Assembly (NCBI GenBank): GCA_016719015.1
Contig: JADKAZ010000004.1
Location: 202,451 to 266,450 of the forward strand
Reading direction: 5' to 3'
Length of the DNA stretch: 64,000 nt
From: Chitinophagaceae bacterium
Lineage (GTDB): Bacteria; Bacteroidota; Bacteroidia; Chitinophagales; Chitinophagaceae
Positions 34,357 to 42,247 of the stretch are shown here, one piece after another (position 1 is the first letter of the stretch; each line of letters starts with the position of its first letter). Below the pieces are notes generated by a model that was not told where the DNA came from, did no database searches, and saw only the letters and a program-made list of their open reading frames with translations. Both the position numbers and the translations under genes were made by a program.

Positions 34357-36981
34357 ATGAACTTAGGAAACTTCACCATAAAAGCCGCTGAAGCATTTCA
34401 GCAGGCACAGCAAATTGCCTTCAATGCTAAGAGTCCGAACATTGAGACCGAGCATATATTAAAGGCATTACTTGAACAGGAAGACTCACCCGTTGAGTAC
34501 TTACTGAAAAAAAATAATGTTACCCTTAACCTGGTAGACAGTAAGCTTGATGAACTCATCAATAAACTACCCAAAGCATCCGGGGAAGCTGCACAGCAGA
34601 TAAGCCGTGAAGCCAACAACGTAGTATTAAGAGCCGGTGCTGTACTTAAACAATTCAAAGATGAGTTTGTAACACCGGAACATCTGATTATGGCGATAGT
34701 GCAGGGAAATGATTCCACTGCCAAACTGTTGAAAGATGCAGGACTTACAGAAAAAGGATTGGTAACTGCTATCAAAGAATTACGTAAAGGCGAAACCGTT
34801 ACTTCACAAACACAGTCGCAGGAATATAATGCCCTGAATAAATATGCAAAGAACCTGAACGAAATGGCAAGGCAGGGCAAACTCGACCCCGTTATTGGCC
34901 GTGATGAAGAAATCAGAAGGACATTGCACATTCTTTCACGCAGAACAAAGAACAACCCGATATTGGTAGGTGAACCCGGTGTTGGTAAAACAGCCATTGC
35001 CGAAGGCATTGCACACCGTATTGTAAATGGTGATGTGCCGGAGAACCTTAAGAGTAAAATTATCTATGCATTGGATATGGGCTTACTGATAGCCGGGGCA
35101 AAATATAAAGGTGAGTTTGAAGAGCGGTTGAAAGGAGTGGTGAAAGAAGTAGCCGGCAGCGATGGAGAAATAATTCTTTTCATTGATGAAATACACACAC
35201 TGGTTGGTGCAGGTGGCGGTGAAGGCGCCATGGATGCGGCCAATATTCTGAAACCTGCACTGGCCAAAGGTGATCTGAGAGCAGTAGGTGCTACAACACT
35301 GAACGAATACCAGAAATTTTTTGAAAAAGATAAAGCATTAGAAAGACGTTTCCAGAAAGTGATGATCGATGAGCCGAATATTGAAGATGCTATTTCTATT
35401 CTGCGGGGATTGAAAGATCGTTATGAAACACACCACCATGTACGCATTAAAGACGAAGCCATCATTGCAGCGGTAGAATTATCCAGCCGCTACATTACGG
35501 ATCGTTTTTTACCGGATAAAGCGATTGACCTGATTGATGAAAGTGCAGCCAAGCTTCGCCTGGAAATGAATTCCATGCCCGAAGAACTGGATACACTGGA
35601 AAGACAGATACGTCAATTGGAAATTGAACGGGAAGCTATCAAGAGAGAGAATGATGAAGTGAAACTGAAAGAACTGAATACCGAAATTGCGAACCTGTCT
35701 GTAACAAGAGATACTTATAAAGCCAAATGGAACCAGGAAAAAGAACTGGTGGAAAAAGTACAGAATGCAAAAGCCGAAATAGAGAATTTAAAGCAGCAGG
35801 CTGAAAGAGCAGAACGGGAAGGTGATTACGGTAAAGTGGCGGAGATACGTTACGGTAAAGTGCAGGAGCAGGAACAACTGATCACTGACCTCACCAAACA
35901 AATAGAAGAGAGTGGTGAAAAGCGTTTGCTGAAAGAAGAAGTAGATGCAGAAGATATTGCCGAGAGCATTGCGAAAGCAACCGGCATTCCAGTTACCAAG
36001 ATGTTGCAAAGCGATAAAGAAAAATTATTAAAACTGGAAGACCACCTGCATGAAAGGGTAGTGGGACAGGAGGAAGCCATTACGGCCGTAGCGGATGCCA
36101 TACGAAGAAGCCGTGCAGGATTACAGGATCCGAAGAAGCCTATTGGTTCTTTTATCTTTCTCGGTACAACCGGTGTGGGTAAAACAGAACTGGCGAAAGC
36201 CCTGGCAGAATATTTATTTGATGATGAAAGTATGATGACGAGGATTGACATGAGTGAGTACCAGGAAAAACATACCGTATCAAGATTGGTAGGTGCACCT
36301 CCGGGCTATGTGGGATATGATGAAGGCGGGCAGTTAACAGAATCTGTAAGAAGAAAACCATACAGTGTGGTATTGCTCGATGAAATAGAAAAAGCACACC
36401 CGGATGTATGGAATGTATTGCTGCAGGTATTGGATGATGGCCGGTTGACCGATAACAAAGGACGGGTGGTGAATTTCAAGAACACCATTATCATTATGAC
36501 GAGTAATATCGGCAGCCACCTGATACAGGATGCTTTTGAAAAAGTGAAGGAAGAGAATGTGGAAGAAGTAACGGACAAGGCCAAACTGGAAGTGATGACA
36601 TTGTTGCGCCAAACAATACGACCTGAGTTTTTAAACCGGGTAGATGAAATTATCATGTTCCGCCCATTGATGATGAACGAGATAAAAGGCATTGTAAAAA
36701 TACAATTGAATGGCCTGAAGAAATTAGTAGCCGACAGCGGTATACAATTACAGTTCAGCGATTATGCCCTTGAGTTTTTAGCCGAGCAGGGCTTTGACCC
36801 CCAGTTGGGTGCAAGACCGCTGAAGCGGTTGATACAAAAGGAAATTGTGAACCAGTTAAGCAAACGAATACTGGCGGGTGATATTGATAAGACCAAGCCG
36901 GTGCTGGTGGATGTATTTGATAATACAGTGGTGTTTCGAAATGAGACACCGGAATTAGAGAAGGCTGGTAAGAAGAAGTAA
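34357..36981 (+). CDS. clpB: ATP-dependent chaperone ClpB
   Basis: 874 residues, the full length of ClpB. Order: N-terminal Clp repeat domain (FTIKAAEAFQQAQQIA), AAA+ domain 1 with Walker A GEPGVGKT (~205-212) and DEIHTLVGAG, a long coiled-coil M domain (EELDTLERQIRQLEIEREAIK), and AAA+ domain 2 with Walker A GTTGVGKT (~604-611) and LLDEIEKAHPDV. It works with the DnaK system to dissolve protein aggregates in the cytoplasm. Its leader carries a hairpin element; a terminator follows. Confidence 0.97.
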   Translation: MNLGNFTIKAAEAFQQAQQIAFNAKSPNIETEHILKALLEQEDSPVEYLLKKNNVTLNLVDSKLDELINKLPKASGEAAQQISREANNVVLRAGAVLKQFKDEFVTPEHLIMAIVQGNDSTAKLLKDAGLTEKGLVTAIKELRKGETVTSQTQSQEYNALNKYAKNLNEMARQGKLDPVIGRDEEIRRTLHILSRRTKNNPILVGEPGVGKTAIAEGIAHRIVNGDVPENLKSKIIYALDMGLLIAGAKYKGEFEERLKGVVKEVAGSDGEIILFIDEIHTLVGAGGGEGAMDAANILKPALAKGDLRAVGATTLNEYQKFFEKDKALERRFQKVMIDEPNIEDAISILRGLKDRYETHHHVRIKDEAIIAAVELSSRYITDRFLPDKAIDLIDESAAKLRLEMNSMPEELDTLERQIRQLEIEREAIKRENDEVKLKELNTEIANLSVTRDTYKAKWNQEKELVEKVQNAKAEIENLKQQAERAEREGDYGKVAEIRYGKVQEQEQLITDLTKQIEESGEKRLLKEEVDAEDIAESIAKATGIPVTKMLQSDKEKLLKLEDHLHERVVGQEEAITAVADAIRRSRAGLQDPKKPIGSFIFLGTTGVGKTELAKALAEYLFDDESMMTRIDMSEYQEKHTVSRLVGAPPGYVGYDEGGQLTESVRRKPYSVVLLDEIEKAHPDVWNVLLQVLDDGRLTDNKGRVVNFKNTIIIMTSNIGSHLIQDAFEKVKEENVEEVTDKAKLEVMTLLRQTIRPEFLNRVDEIIMFRPLMMNEIKGIVKIQLNGLKKLVADSGIQLQFSDYALEFLAEQGFDPQLGARPLKRLIQKEIVNQLSKRILAGDIDKTKPVLVDVFDNTVVFRNETPELEKAGKKK

Positions 36982-36984
36982 AGA

Positions 36985-37012
36985 GAAACCCTGACGAGAG
37001 TTGGGGTTTTTT
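36985..37012 (+). terminator. Rho-independent terminator after clpB
   Basis: AAACCC...GGGGTTT with a loop of about 12 bases, followed by T(6). It begins 4 bases after the clpB stop. Confidence 0.65.
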
Positions 37013-37115
37013 GTATTTATTATTTAAGATAGTATCCTCAACCCGGCCGTTGGTGAAGTCATAGGACAGGACACAACACCAACAGCGGCATAAGTTATCA
37101 GCTTCTGCTAACTCA

Positions 37116-37793
37116 CTACCTGCTTAGTTGTATCTGGTAAGAAAACTGCTGATCAAAAGGTTCTGCGGCTTTTTCCGGTTTTTGTATAAGAAAATGGTTC
37201 CGGATGGATTGTTCCCGTATGGTTCCTTTCAGCCGCTCATCATCATCGAATAAAAACTCATTAACAAAGTCCCGGTAACTATCCGCCCATATATGCACAT
37301 GAATATGTGCAGGCAGGTCGCTTTGGGGATAGCCGCTTGGTTTAATAGTTTGCAGTTCGAACTTTCCTTCATTATTTGTTTTTACATACCCAAACAGCCT
37401 GGCATGCAGCATATCGCCTTCATTGCCTCCCACATGCGGTGCATCCGCTGAGTACCAGCCCCTGGTATCGGTCTGGTACAGGTACACCAGTGCATTCTCC
37501 ACCGGCTTGTTTTCACTGTCAGTTACAGTTCCAAGCACCCTTATCTTTTTTCCGGGTTCTTCCGAAGTAGCTATTGCTAATATTTGGGTATTGCTGCCGG
37601 CTTTTATTACATCTCGAAAAGCACTTAAGGGATGAATGGATAAGTATTTTTTATCAGTTAGGATCTCAGAAACCGTGGCCGAGCTGTTTTGGAGTTTCGC
37701 CGCGGCTTCATTCACCAATTGGATATTGTCTGTTTGTGCTGCTGATTGGCAACCAAGGCCAAGTAACATTGAGAAATAGAAAATGGATTTCAT
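37116..37793 (-). CDS. Intradiol ring-cleavage dioxygenase-like lipoprotein
   Basis: 225 residues from ATG 37793, with a lipobox LGLGC (Cys15), so probably a lipoprotein. The fold matches protocatechuate 3,4-dioxygenase: RVLGTVTDSENKPVENALVYLYQTD followed by GWYSAD and the DLPAHIHVHIW block with the metal-binding His residues. The two Tyr ligands of true intradiol enzymes are plausibly Tyr in RGWYS and a Tyr ahead of the HIH block (LFGYVKTN), but metal binding is not proven. It is unusual to see such a fold as a lipoprotein; catalysis is uncertain. Confidence 0.75.
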   Translation of the reverse strand: MKSIFYFSMLLGLGCQSAAQTDNIQLVNEAAAKLQNSSATVSEILTDKKYLSIHPLSAFRDVIKAGSNTQILAIATSEEPGKKIRVLGTVTDSENKPVENALVYLYQTDTRGWYSADAPHVGGNEGDMLHARLFGYVKTNNEGKFELQTIKPSGYPQSDLPAHIHVHIWADSYRDFVNEFLFDDDERLKGTIREQSIRNHFLIQKPEKAAEPFDQQFSYQIQLSR

Positions 37794-37795
37794 GG

Positions 37796-37840
37796 CAATT
37801 GATTTAATCAATAATTAGTACAGTAATATAAAATCAATTG
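37796..37840. promoter_or_regulatory. Candidate operator upstream of the dioxygenase-like gene
   Basis: CAATTGATTT (37796-37805) and AAATCAATTG (37831-37840) form a perfect 10-base inverted repeat with a 25-base gap, and TTGATTTAATCAA (37799-37811) is itself a palindrome. It begins 3 bases upstream of the start codon (37793), a position where a repressor could act. Confidence 0.4.
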
Positions 37841-37897
37841 ACTCAAGACACTTCAACTGATTGACGAATGGATGAAGTGGCTTGATTACTGGTAAAT

Positions 37898-37951
37898 TTC
37901 CCTGCCTTGAGGGTGTTCTCCAAAGCACCACGACGTTGTTAGGGGTTTCCT
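37898..37951. repeat. Imperfect direct repeat, copy 1
   Basis: A 54-base block beginning TTCCCTGCCTTGAGGGTGTT and ending in GTTGTTAGGGGTTTCCT. The second copy is at 38061-38116, about 80 per cent identical by eye. Confidence 0.6.
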
Positions 37952-38060
37952 TCGCTATTCAACTATAAGAAATTATTTATCCGTTCTCTTTTGTCTTAAC
38001 CATCAATAAGAAAAGAAAAAAAATACCGGATGGATAAAACGGCTTTTAAAATTCAAACTG

Positions 38061-38116
38061 TTCCCTCCCTTGCAGGTGTTCCCCAAAAAGTAACACGCCG
38101 TTGTTGGTGTTTTCCT
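38061..38116. repeat. Imperfect direct repeat, copy 2, with a 10-base stem
   Basis: A 56-base block beginning TTCCCTCCCTTGCAGGTGTT, related to copy 1 at 37898-37951. Its end forms one arm of the hairpin GTTGTTGGTG (38100-38109) / CACCAACAAC (38118-38127). Confidence 0.6.
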
Positions 38117-38202
38117 CCACCAACAACACAACGTATAGGATATCATTTCCCGGTTCCGGTTTCAAAATTCTCCTTACATTGGTAGTCCAAAAATCAACCT
38201 CT

Positions 38203-39369
38203 ATGTCAGCCTTTAACCGGAGAAATTTTTTAAGAGCATCGGGCATTGCCGTGTTACCTGCTTTTCTTCCCGCAATAGCAGCTGCTGCCGAAAAAAATGA
38301 ATACTATGCGGGAGAACCTGTCATCAAATTCTTTTATGACGGGGAAGATTTCACCCCTTCCATGTATATTGATGAGTTGCAAAAGATCAATAGTAAAGAA
38401 GCGATCAAAAGAGATTTTTACCTGCAGGGCGGTGCGGTGGCGGCTATGGAAAAAAAATTTGAAGAAATAACCGGGAAAGAAAAAGCCATCTGTATGCCCA
38501 CCGGCACGATGGCCAACCAGCTGGCAATTGCCGTATTAAGTGGCGAAAATACAAAAGTGTTTGTACAGGATACCAGCCATGTGTACCGTGATGAAGCGGA
38601 TGCTGCACAATCTGTTTTTCAAAAAAGACTGATGCCCCTGGCCAAGGGACAAACTTATTTTACGGCGGAAGAATTAAAGACTGCCATTACTGCGTTGAAA
38701 GAACAGGAAGTGTTTGCCAGTGGTATCGGTGCTGTTTCAGTTGAAAACCCGGTGCGGAGAACCGACGGCAGAATGATTCCTATAGAGGAGATTCGGAAGA
38801 TCAGTGAGTATTGCCGCAGCAATAATATTCCCCTGCACTTGGACGGAGCCCGGATCTTTATGGCCGCAGCCTGGTCAGGTATAAGTGTGAAAGAATATGC
38901 TTCTTATTTCGATACAGTGTACATATCACTTTACAAGTATCTTGGAGGAGCAAATGGAGCAGTGTTATGCGGCAGTAAAACGGTAATCGATAAAATGCCG
39001 CACATGGTCAAAATACATGGTGGTACTGTTTTCAGCAACTGGTTCAGTGCGGCTATGGTACTCAGCAGGTTGGAAGGAATTGAAAACCGCCTGCAGGAAT
39101 CCATCAAACAATCTGCAGCAGTTTTTTCCGGGCTCAATAAAATACCCGGTTTAAAGGTCAGCGCATTGGAGGGCGGCACCAATATTTACACACTGGAGAT
39201 CGATAAGAAGATAGATGGTAATAAAATGCAGCAGCAACTGAATAAAGAATTTAATATCCGCATACCACCTCCCGGCGACAAGAGCAAAACAACGCTGACC
39301 GTTAATGAAACAATATTGTACAGGGATGCAGCTTATATCATCAACGCATTTAAAAGTTGTGCGGGGTGA
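38203..39369 (+). CDS. Threonine-aldolase-like PLP enzyme, Tat-exported
   Basis: 388 residues from ATG 38203 (MSAFNRRNFLRASGIAVLP), a Tat signal. The rest is a fold type I PLP enzyme of the beta-eliminating lyase/threonine aldolase group: CMPTGTMANQLA, HLDGARIFMAA and SLYKYLGGANG, with Lys245 the likely PLP Schiff-base lysine. Threonine aldolases cleave threonine or allo-threonine to glycine and acetaldehyde, but the exported location is atypical and the substrate is open. It sits next to the repeat-rich gap and has no operon partner. Confidence 0.88.
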   Translation: MSAFNRRNFLRASGIAVLPAFLPAIAAAAEKNEYYAGEPVIKFFYDGEDFTPSMYIDELQKINSKEAIKRDFYLQGGAVAAMEKKFEEITGKEKAICMPTGTMANQLAIAVLSGENTKVFVQDTSHVYRDEADAAQSVFQKRLMPLAKGQTYFTAEELKTAITALKEQEVFASGIGAVSVENPVRRTDGRMIPIEEIRKISEYCRSNNIPLHLDGARIFMAAAWSGISVKEYASYFDTVYISLYKYLGGANGAVLCGSKTVIDKMPHMVKIHGGTVFSNWFSAAMVLSRLEGIENRLQESIKQSAAVFSGLNKIPGLKVSALEGGTNIYTLEIDKKIDGNKMQQQLNKEFNIRIPPPGDKSKTTLTVNETILYRDAAYIINAFKSCAG

Positions 39370-39420
39370 TTCCTAACCGGACTCTTATTATTGTTGTCCA
39401 TTTTTGAATTACTCTTTAAA

Positions 39421-39524
39421 AGTCCGAACCGGTATCAAGAATAGCATCGCTGGGAGCATTGGCAACTTAGCACCAGTCACAAAGAGGCGCTAAAGCTCCG
39501 GTTCGCTGCTAAGTAATCTGGACT
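39421..39524. repeat. Nested inverted repeats in the gap before the CarboxypepD-like gene
   Basis: Contains CGAACCGG (39425-39432) and CCGGTTCG (39498-39505), ACTTAGCA (39465-39472) and TGCTAAGT (39507-39514), and AGTCC (39421-39425) and GGACT (39520-39524). The pairs are not all nestable at once. Might be a decayed mobile-element end or structured RNA; not a tRNA. Confidence 0.35.
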
Positions 39525-39573
39525 GTTATACCTTTAGTAGCATAAACCCAATTGATGTAATATAAGCAACTGT

Positions 39574-40098
39574 ATGTCTTCACATAAAAAGCATATCTGT
39601 TTTATTGGTTTATTACTACTGCCCGGGTTTTCTGGTTGGGGGCAGACGGACAGCATAAAAAAATACAGGTATCAGTTTTCTATTTCACGCAGTTCTGCTG
39701 AAAAGTCCTTCTTGCAAAAAGATGTAACGAAAGGTAATGCAGATACCACCGATGCAATAGTAAGAGGATATGTACACGACTATAATAATAACCCTGTTAT
39801 GGCGGCCTCGATTGTTTTTTACACTCAAAAAGATAGCTTGAAAAAAGGATGTTACAGCGATAGTCTTGGTTTATTTAATTTGTCTTTATCGGCGGGTACT
39901 TACAAAATGAAGATAACGTCAACAGGGTTTACGCCTTTTATAATTAATCAATTTCAAACCGGAATCGGCGAAATCCGGGAACTGGAATTTAAGCTTGGTA
40001 TGTTAAGTGGTACAAGCACATACCTGATCGAGTCTGAAAAAAAGTTGAGTAAAAAGGAATTGAAGAAACTAAAAGAAAAGTACCAATCTGAAAATTAG
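39574..40098 (+). CDS. Secreted protein with carboxypeptidase-regulatory-like domain
   Basis: 174 residues with a signal peptide (ICFIGLLLLPGFSGWGQ). Residues ~65-145 have a CarboxypepD_reg-like / B-like beta-sandwich pattern (AIVRGYVHDYNNNPVMAASIVFY, SLGLFNLSLSAGTYKMKITSTGF) as seen in plug-linked N-terminal regions of TonB receptors. It ends with a lysine-rich tail (KKELKKLKEKYQS). No receptor follows, so it stands alone. Confidence 0.7.
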   Translation: MSSHKKHICFIGLLLLPGFSGWGQTDSIKKYRYQFSISRSSAEKSFLQKDVTKGNADTTDAIVRGYVHDYNNNPVMAASIVFYTQKDSLKKGCYSDSLGLFNLSLSAGTYKMKITSTGFTPFIINQFQTGIGEIRELEFKLGMLSGTSTYLIESEKKLSKKELKKLKEKYQSEN

Positions 40099-40191
40099 TA
40101 GTACTCGGGGCCCGGCTCACCATCAGTTTCAGGACAGGTACAAAATGTCATACAAAGGGCAAATACAGTTCTTATTGAAAAACAAGTAATT

Positions 40192-40383
40192 ATGTTCAAT
40201 TACCCCCATTCAGACGTGGCGGAAAGTCGTTCAGACGTGGCGGCAAGTCAATCAGACCTAGCGGCAAGTCATTCAGATGTGGCGGCAAGTCATTCAGGGC
40301 ACATCTCTGGTCAATCATTCAACAACAAAACTGACATTGTTACATTCAAAAATCAAACCCTGGTTAATCGTTGTCTTAATTAA
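40192..40383 (+). CDS. Doubtful ORF of heptapeptide repeats
   Basis: 63 residues spanning the tandem repeat: SDVAESR, SDVAASQ, SDLAASH, SDVAASH and then SGHISGQ, with a non-repetitive end (SFNNKTDIVTFKNQ). The repeat is 21 bp, so it stays in frame by length alone. There is no recognisable Shine-Dalgarno and no known family. I list it because the frame survives through all units, but it may be non-coding. Confidence 0.2.
   Translation: MFNYPHSDVAESRSDVAASQSDLAASHSDVAASHSGHISGQSFNNKTDIVTFKNQTLVNRCLN
40210..40293. repeat. 21-bp tandem repeat (minisatellite), four units
   Basis: Units start at 40210, 40231, 40252 and 40273, each close to TCAGACGTGGCGGCAAGTCAT, with a partial fifth unit after 40293. 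Contiguous with no spacers, so not a CRISPR. Confidence 0.85.
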
Positions 40384-40499
40384 AAAAAGCAAGCTGAAGG
40401 GTTGCGCTGAGTTCCCCGTACTAATCGGGACAGGTGTAAGTCATGGCAGTACATGGTATTTAATTCTTGCTTTACCTTTACAAAAAATCAAAAGCTGTC

Positions 40500-41237
40500 A
40501 TGAACAGAGTAGTAATTAAATTCCTCGCAGGGTTTTTACTACTATTTGTAGTCTATCATTTCCCCGAGTTTTTCCCCGTTTTCTGGGTTATGGCTGTCTT
40601 TAAGATTGGGTTCCTGTTAGTGGCTTTTGTATTGGGACGTTTACAAGGCTGGAAAGGATTGGAAGGTTATGGCCTTGGTTTTTCAAAGAGATGGTGGCAA
40701 CATCTGTTACAGGGATTGTTCATCGGGATATTTTTTTTCAGCGTTTCTGTTTTGGTGTCGGTATTGGTGCGCTATGAGGAGTTCAATGGAATAGCATCAA
40801 TCGATGTGGTAATAAAGGGACTGCCGATGCTGCTGCTGATGACCTCTTTCCCTTCCATCGCAGAAGATGTACTTACCCGTGGTTATTTGTATGGCCATCT
40901 CTTCAATAAAATGAAGCCCTGGCATTGGGTATTGCTTTCAGCTGTTGTATATGTACTCAATCATATATGGCGGCTGAATGAAGATCCATCGGTGTTGGTC
41001 TATCTCTTTCTGCTGGGTGTCGTATTGGCCAGTGCTGTCTGGAAAACAAAATCTCTCTGGTTGGCATTTGGTATACATTGGGGTGCCAATCTTGCTTTTG
41101 AAAGCAGCCATTCATTTGTGGAGACGAAACCACTGGTTACTCATTATGGAAGCACCTGGTTGTTGGCTGCGTCATGGTTGTTGCTGGTTATTCTTTTTGG
41201 TATTACTGCCAAACCGAAAGCAACATTACGATCATGA
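40500..41237 (+). CDS. CPBP-family intramembrane metalloprotease
   Basis: 245 residues from ATG 40500; an upstream frame extension to 40467 is possible. Multi-pass protein. The conserved motifs are EDVLTRG (in place of the classical EExxxR), NHIWR and HWGANLAFE, which are the glutamate/histidine zinc motifs of the CAAX/CPBP (Abi) family. Bacterial members often mediate bacteriocin immunity or release membrane-bound factors; the role here is unknown. Confidence 0.85.
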   Translation: MNRVVIKFLAGFLLLFVVYHFPEFFPVFWVMAVFKIGFLLVAFVLGRLQGWKGLEGYGLGFSKRWWQHLLQGLFIGIFFFSVSVLVSVLVRYEEFNGIASIDVVIKGLPMLLLMTSFPSIAEDVLTRGYLYGHLFNKMKPWHWVLLSAVVYVLNHIWRLNEDPSVLVYLFLLGVVLASAVWKTKSLWLAFGIHWGANLAFESSHSFVETKPLVTHYGSTWLLAASWLLLVILFGITAKPKATLRS

Positions 41238-41396
41238 AATATTTTCCAGCTCTCCTTTGTATTCATAAATAATAAAAACTGAACGGTGGTAATGCCAACT
41301 GACTAAACTCATTCATCTTGCTGATAAGCTTCATTCACAACTGGTATAACCCGTAATAATTTCGCCACCAGTATTTGATAACCCAATCTCACTTGC

Positions 41397-42065
41397 ATGA
41401 AAACGGGTACCATTTTATTACTCTTTTTTTACTTCCTGTTGTTGATGATGGCAGGGATAGCATGCAGGGCTCCACAAAAAACAAAGATGGCGACAGTGAT
41501 TGAGCAACTGATGGAAGGTAATCACCGGTTTGCCAGCATGCACCAGTCACATCCGCATGATACAAAACAACGGCGGGTAGAAATTTCCGAGGCCCAGCAT
41601 CCCTTTGCTGCCATTATTTGTTGTTCTGATTCAAGAGTACCACCGGAGTTAGTCTTTGACCAGGGCCTTGGTGATCTTTTTGTTGTCCGCACTGCCGGTA
41701 ACCTGATGAGCGGCCTTGAAATCGGCAGTATTGAATATGCAGTGGAGCATCTCGGTGTAAAAGAGGTGATAATAATGGGACATAAAGAGTGTGGTGCATT
41801 AAAAGCATTTGCAGAAGGCGGTACCGTTTCCGGTCATATTAAAGATATTGTAGATAGCATAAAAAGCGAACAAGAGATCCGGCAATTGCCTGCCAATGAC
41901 AAAAATTTGCTTAATGATTGTATCAGGGCAAATGTGCTGCACGGTATACACCAGTTGAAATTGCAGTCAACTCTTCTTGCATCGAGAATTAATAATAACG
42001 AACTGCAGGTGTTGGGTGCCTGTTATGATATGCGCAGCGGTGTTGTTGAGTTAATTCAGGAATAG
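41397..42065 (+). CDS. Beta-class carbonic anhydrase, lipoprotein
   Basis: 222 residues. The N-terminus is a lipoprotein signal (MMAGIACRAP, Cys23), so it should be envelope-anchored. Zinc ligands are Cys76, His129 and Cys132, with Asp78 and Arg80 in CCSDSR, and HKECGALKA. Beta carbonic anhydrases interconvert CO2 and bicarbonate. Gene is alone on its strand between the CPBP protease and the WD40-caspase. Confidence 0.93.
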   Translation: MKTGTILLLFFYFLLLMMAGIACRAPQKTKMATVIEQLMEGNHRFASMHQSHPHDTKQRRVEISEAQHPFAAIICCSDSRVPPELVFDQGLGDLFVVRTAGNLMSGLEIGSIEYAVEHLGVKEVIIMGHKECGALKAFAEGGTVSGHIKDIVDSIKSEQEIRQLPANDKNLLNDCIRANVLHGIHQLKLQSTLLASRINNNELQVLGACYDMRSGVVELIQE

Positions 42066-42177
42066 CCTTTTGTTCAGCACTACTTTCCGCGGGGCCATAA
42101 ACGTATCTCCCTAAACTTATATTAGTAGGTCGCTAAACCAGATTTATCTCCAATCGAATAATCAGGGGTAAAAGGTA

Positions 42178-42207
42178 TTTCCGAAAAGCATTGAATGATT
42201 ATATTTG
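42178..42207 (+). promoter_or_regulatory. Bacteroidota promoter of the WD40-caspase gene
   Basis: -7 box TATATTTG at 42200-42207; a near -33 TTTC at 42178-42181, 18 bases upstream. It is about 40 bases ahead of the ATG at 42248. Confidence 0.4.
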
Positions 42208-42247
42208 ACTGCATCGTTCTTGTGCAGCCACTTAATTAATACATTGA

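Larger units (their letters stand above)
37794..38202. other. Gene-free gap of about 410 bases, rich in inverted and direct repeats
   Basis: No coding region is credible here. Landmarks: TTGATTTAATCAA and AAATCAATTG near 37796-37840, CACTTCA/TGAAGTG (37849-37879), an imperfect 54-base direct repeat (37898-37951 and 38061-38116), and a perfect 10-base stem GTTGTTGGTG/CACCAACAAC (38100-38127). A minus-strand open frame (38046-38246) overlaps it but looks non-coding. Confidence 0.6.
40099..40499. other. Gene-poor gap holding a 21-bp minisatellite and a doubtful small ORF
   Basis: The gap between the CarboxypepD-like gene and the CPBP protease contains four and a bit tandem 21-base units (40210-40293, plus a partial unit). 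An open frame 40192-40383 (63 residues) reads through them as heptapeptides around SDVAASH. No ribosome-binding site or homologue supports it as a gene. Confidence 0.5.

Noticed and set aside
38046..38246. Minus-strand ORF of 66 residues (ending GREQFEF)
   Set aside because: It overlaps the start of the threonine-aldolase gene and reads through the repeat and hairpin; no ribosome-binding site or family support.
39421..39524. Possible tRNA gene (AGTCC...GGACT ends and a GGTTCG stretch)
   Set aside because: The length and arm positions do not give a cloverleaf and the end stems mismatch after five pairs.
40210..40293. CRISPR-like repeat array
   Set aside because: The 21-base units are directly adjacent with no spacers and no cas genes are nearby, so it is a minisatellite.
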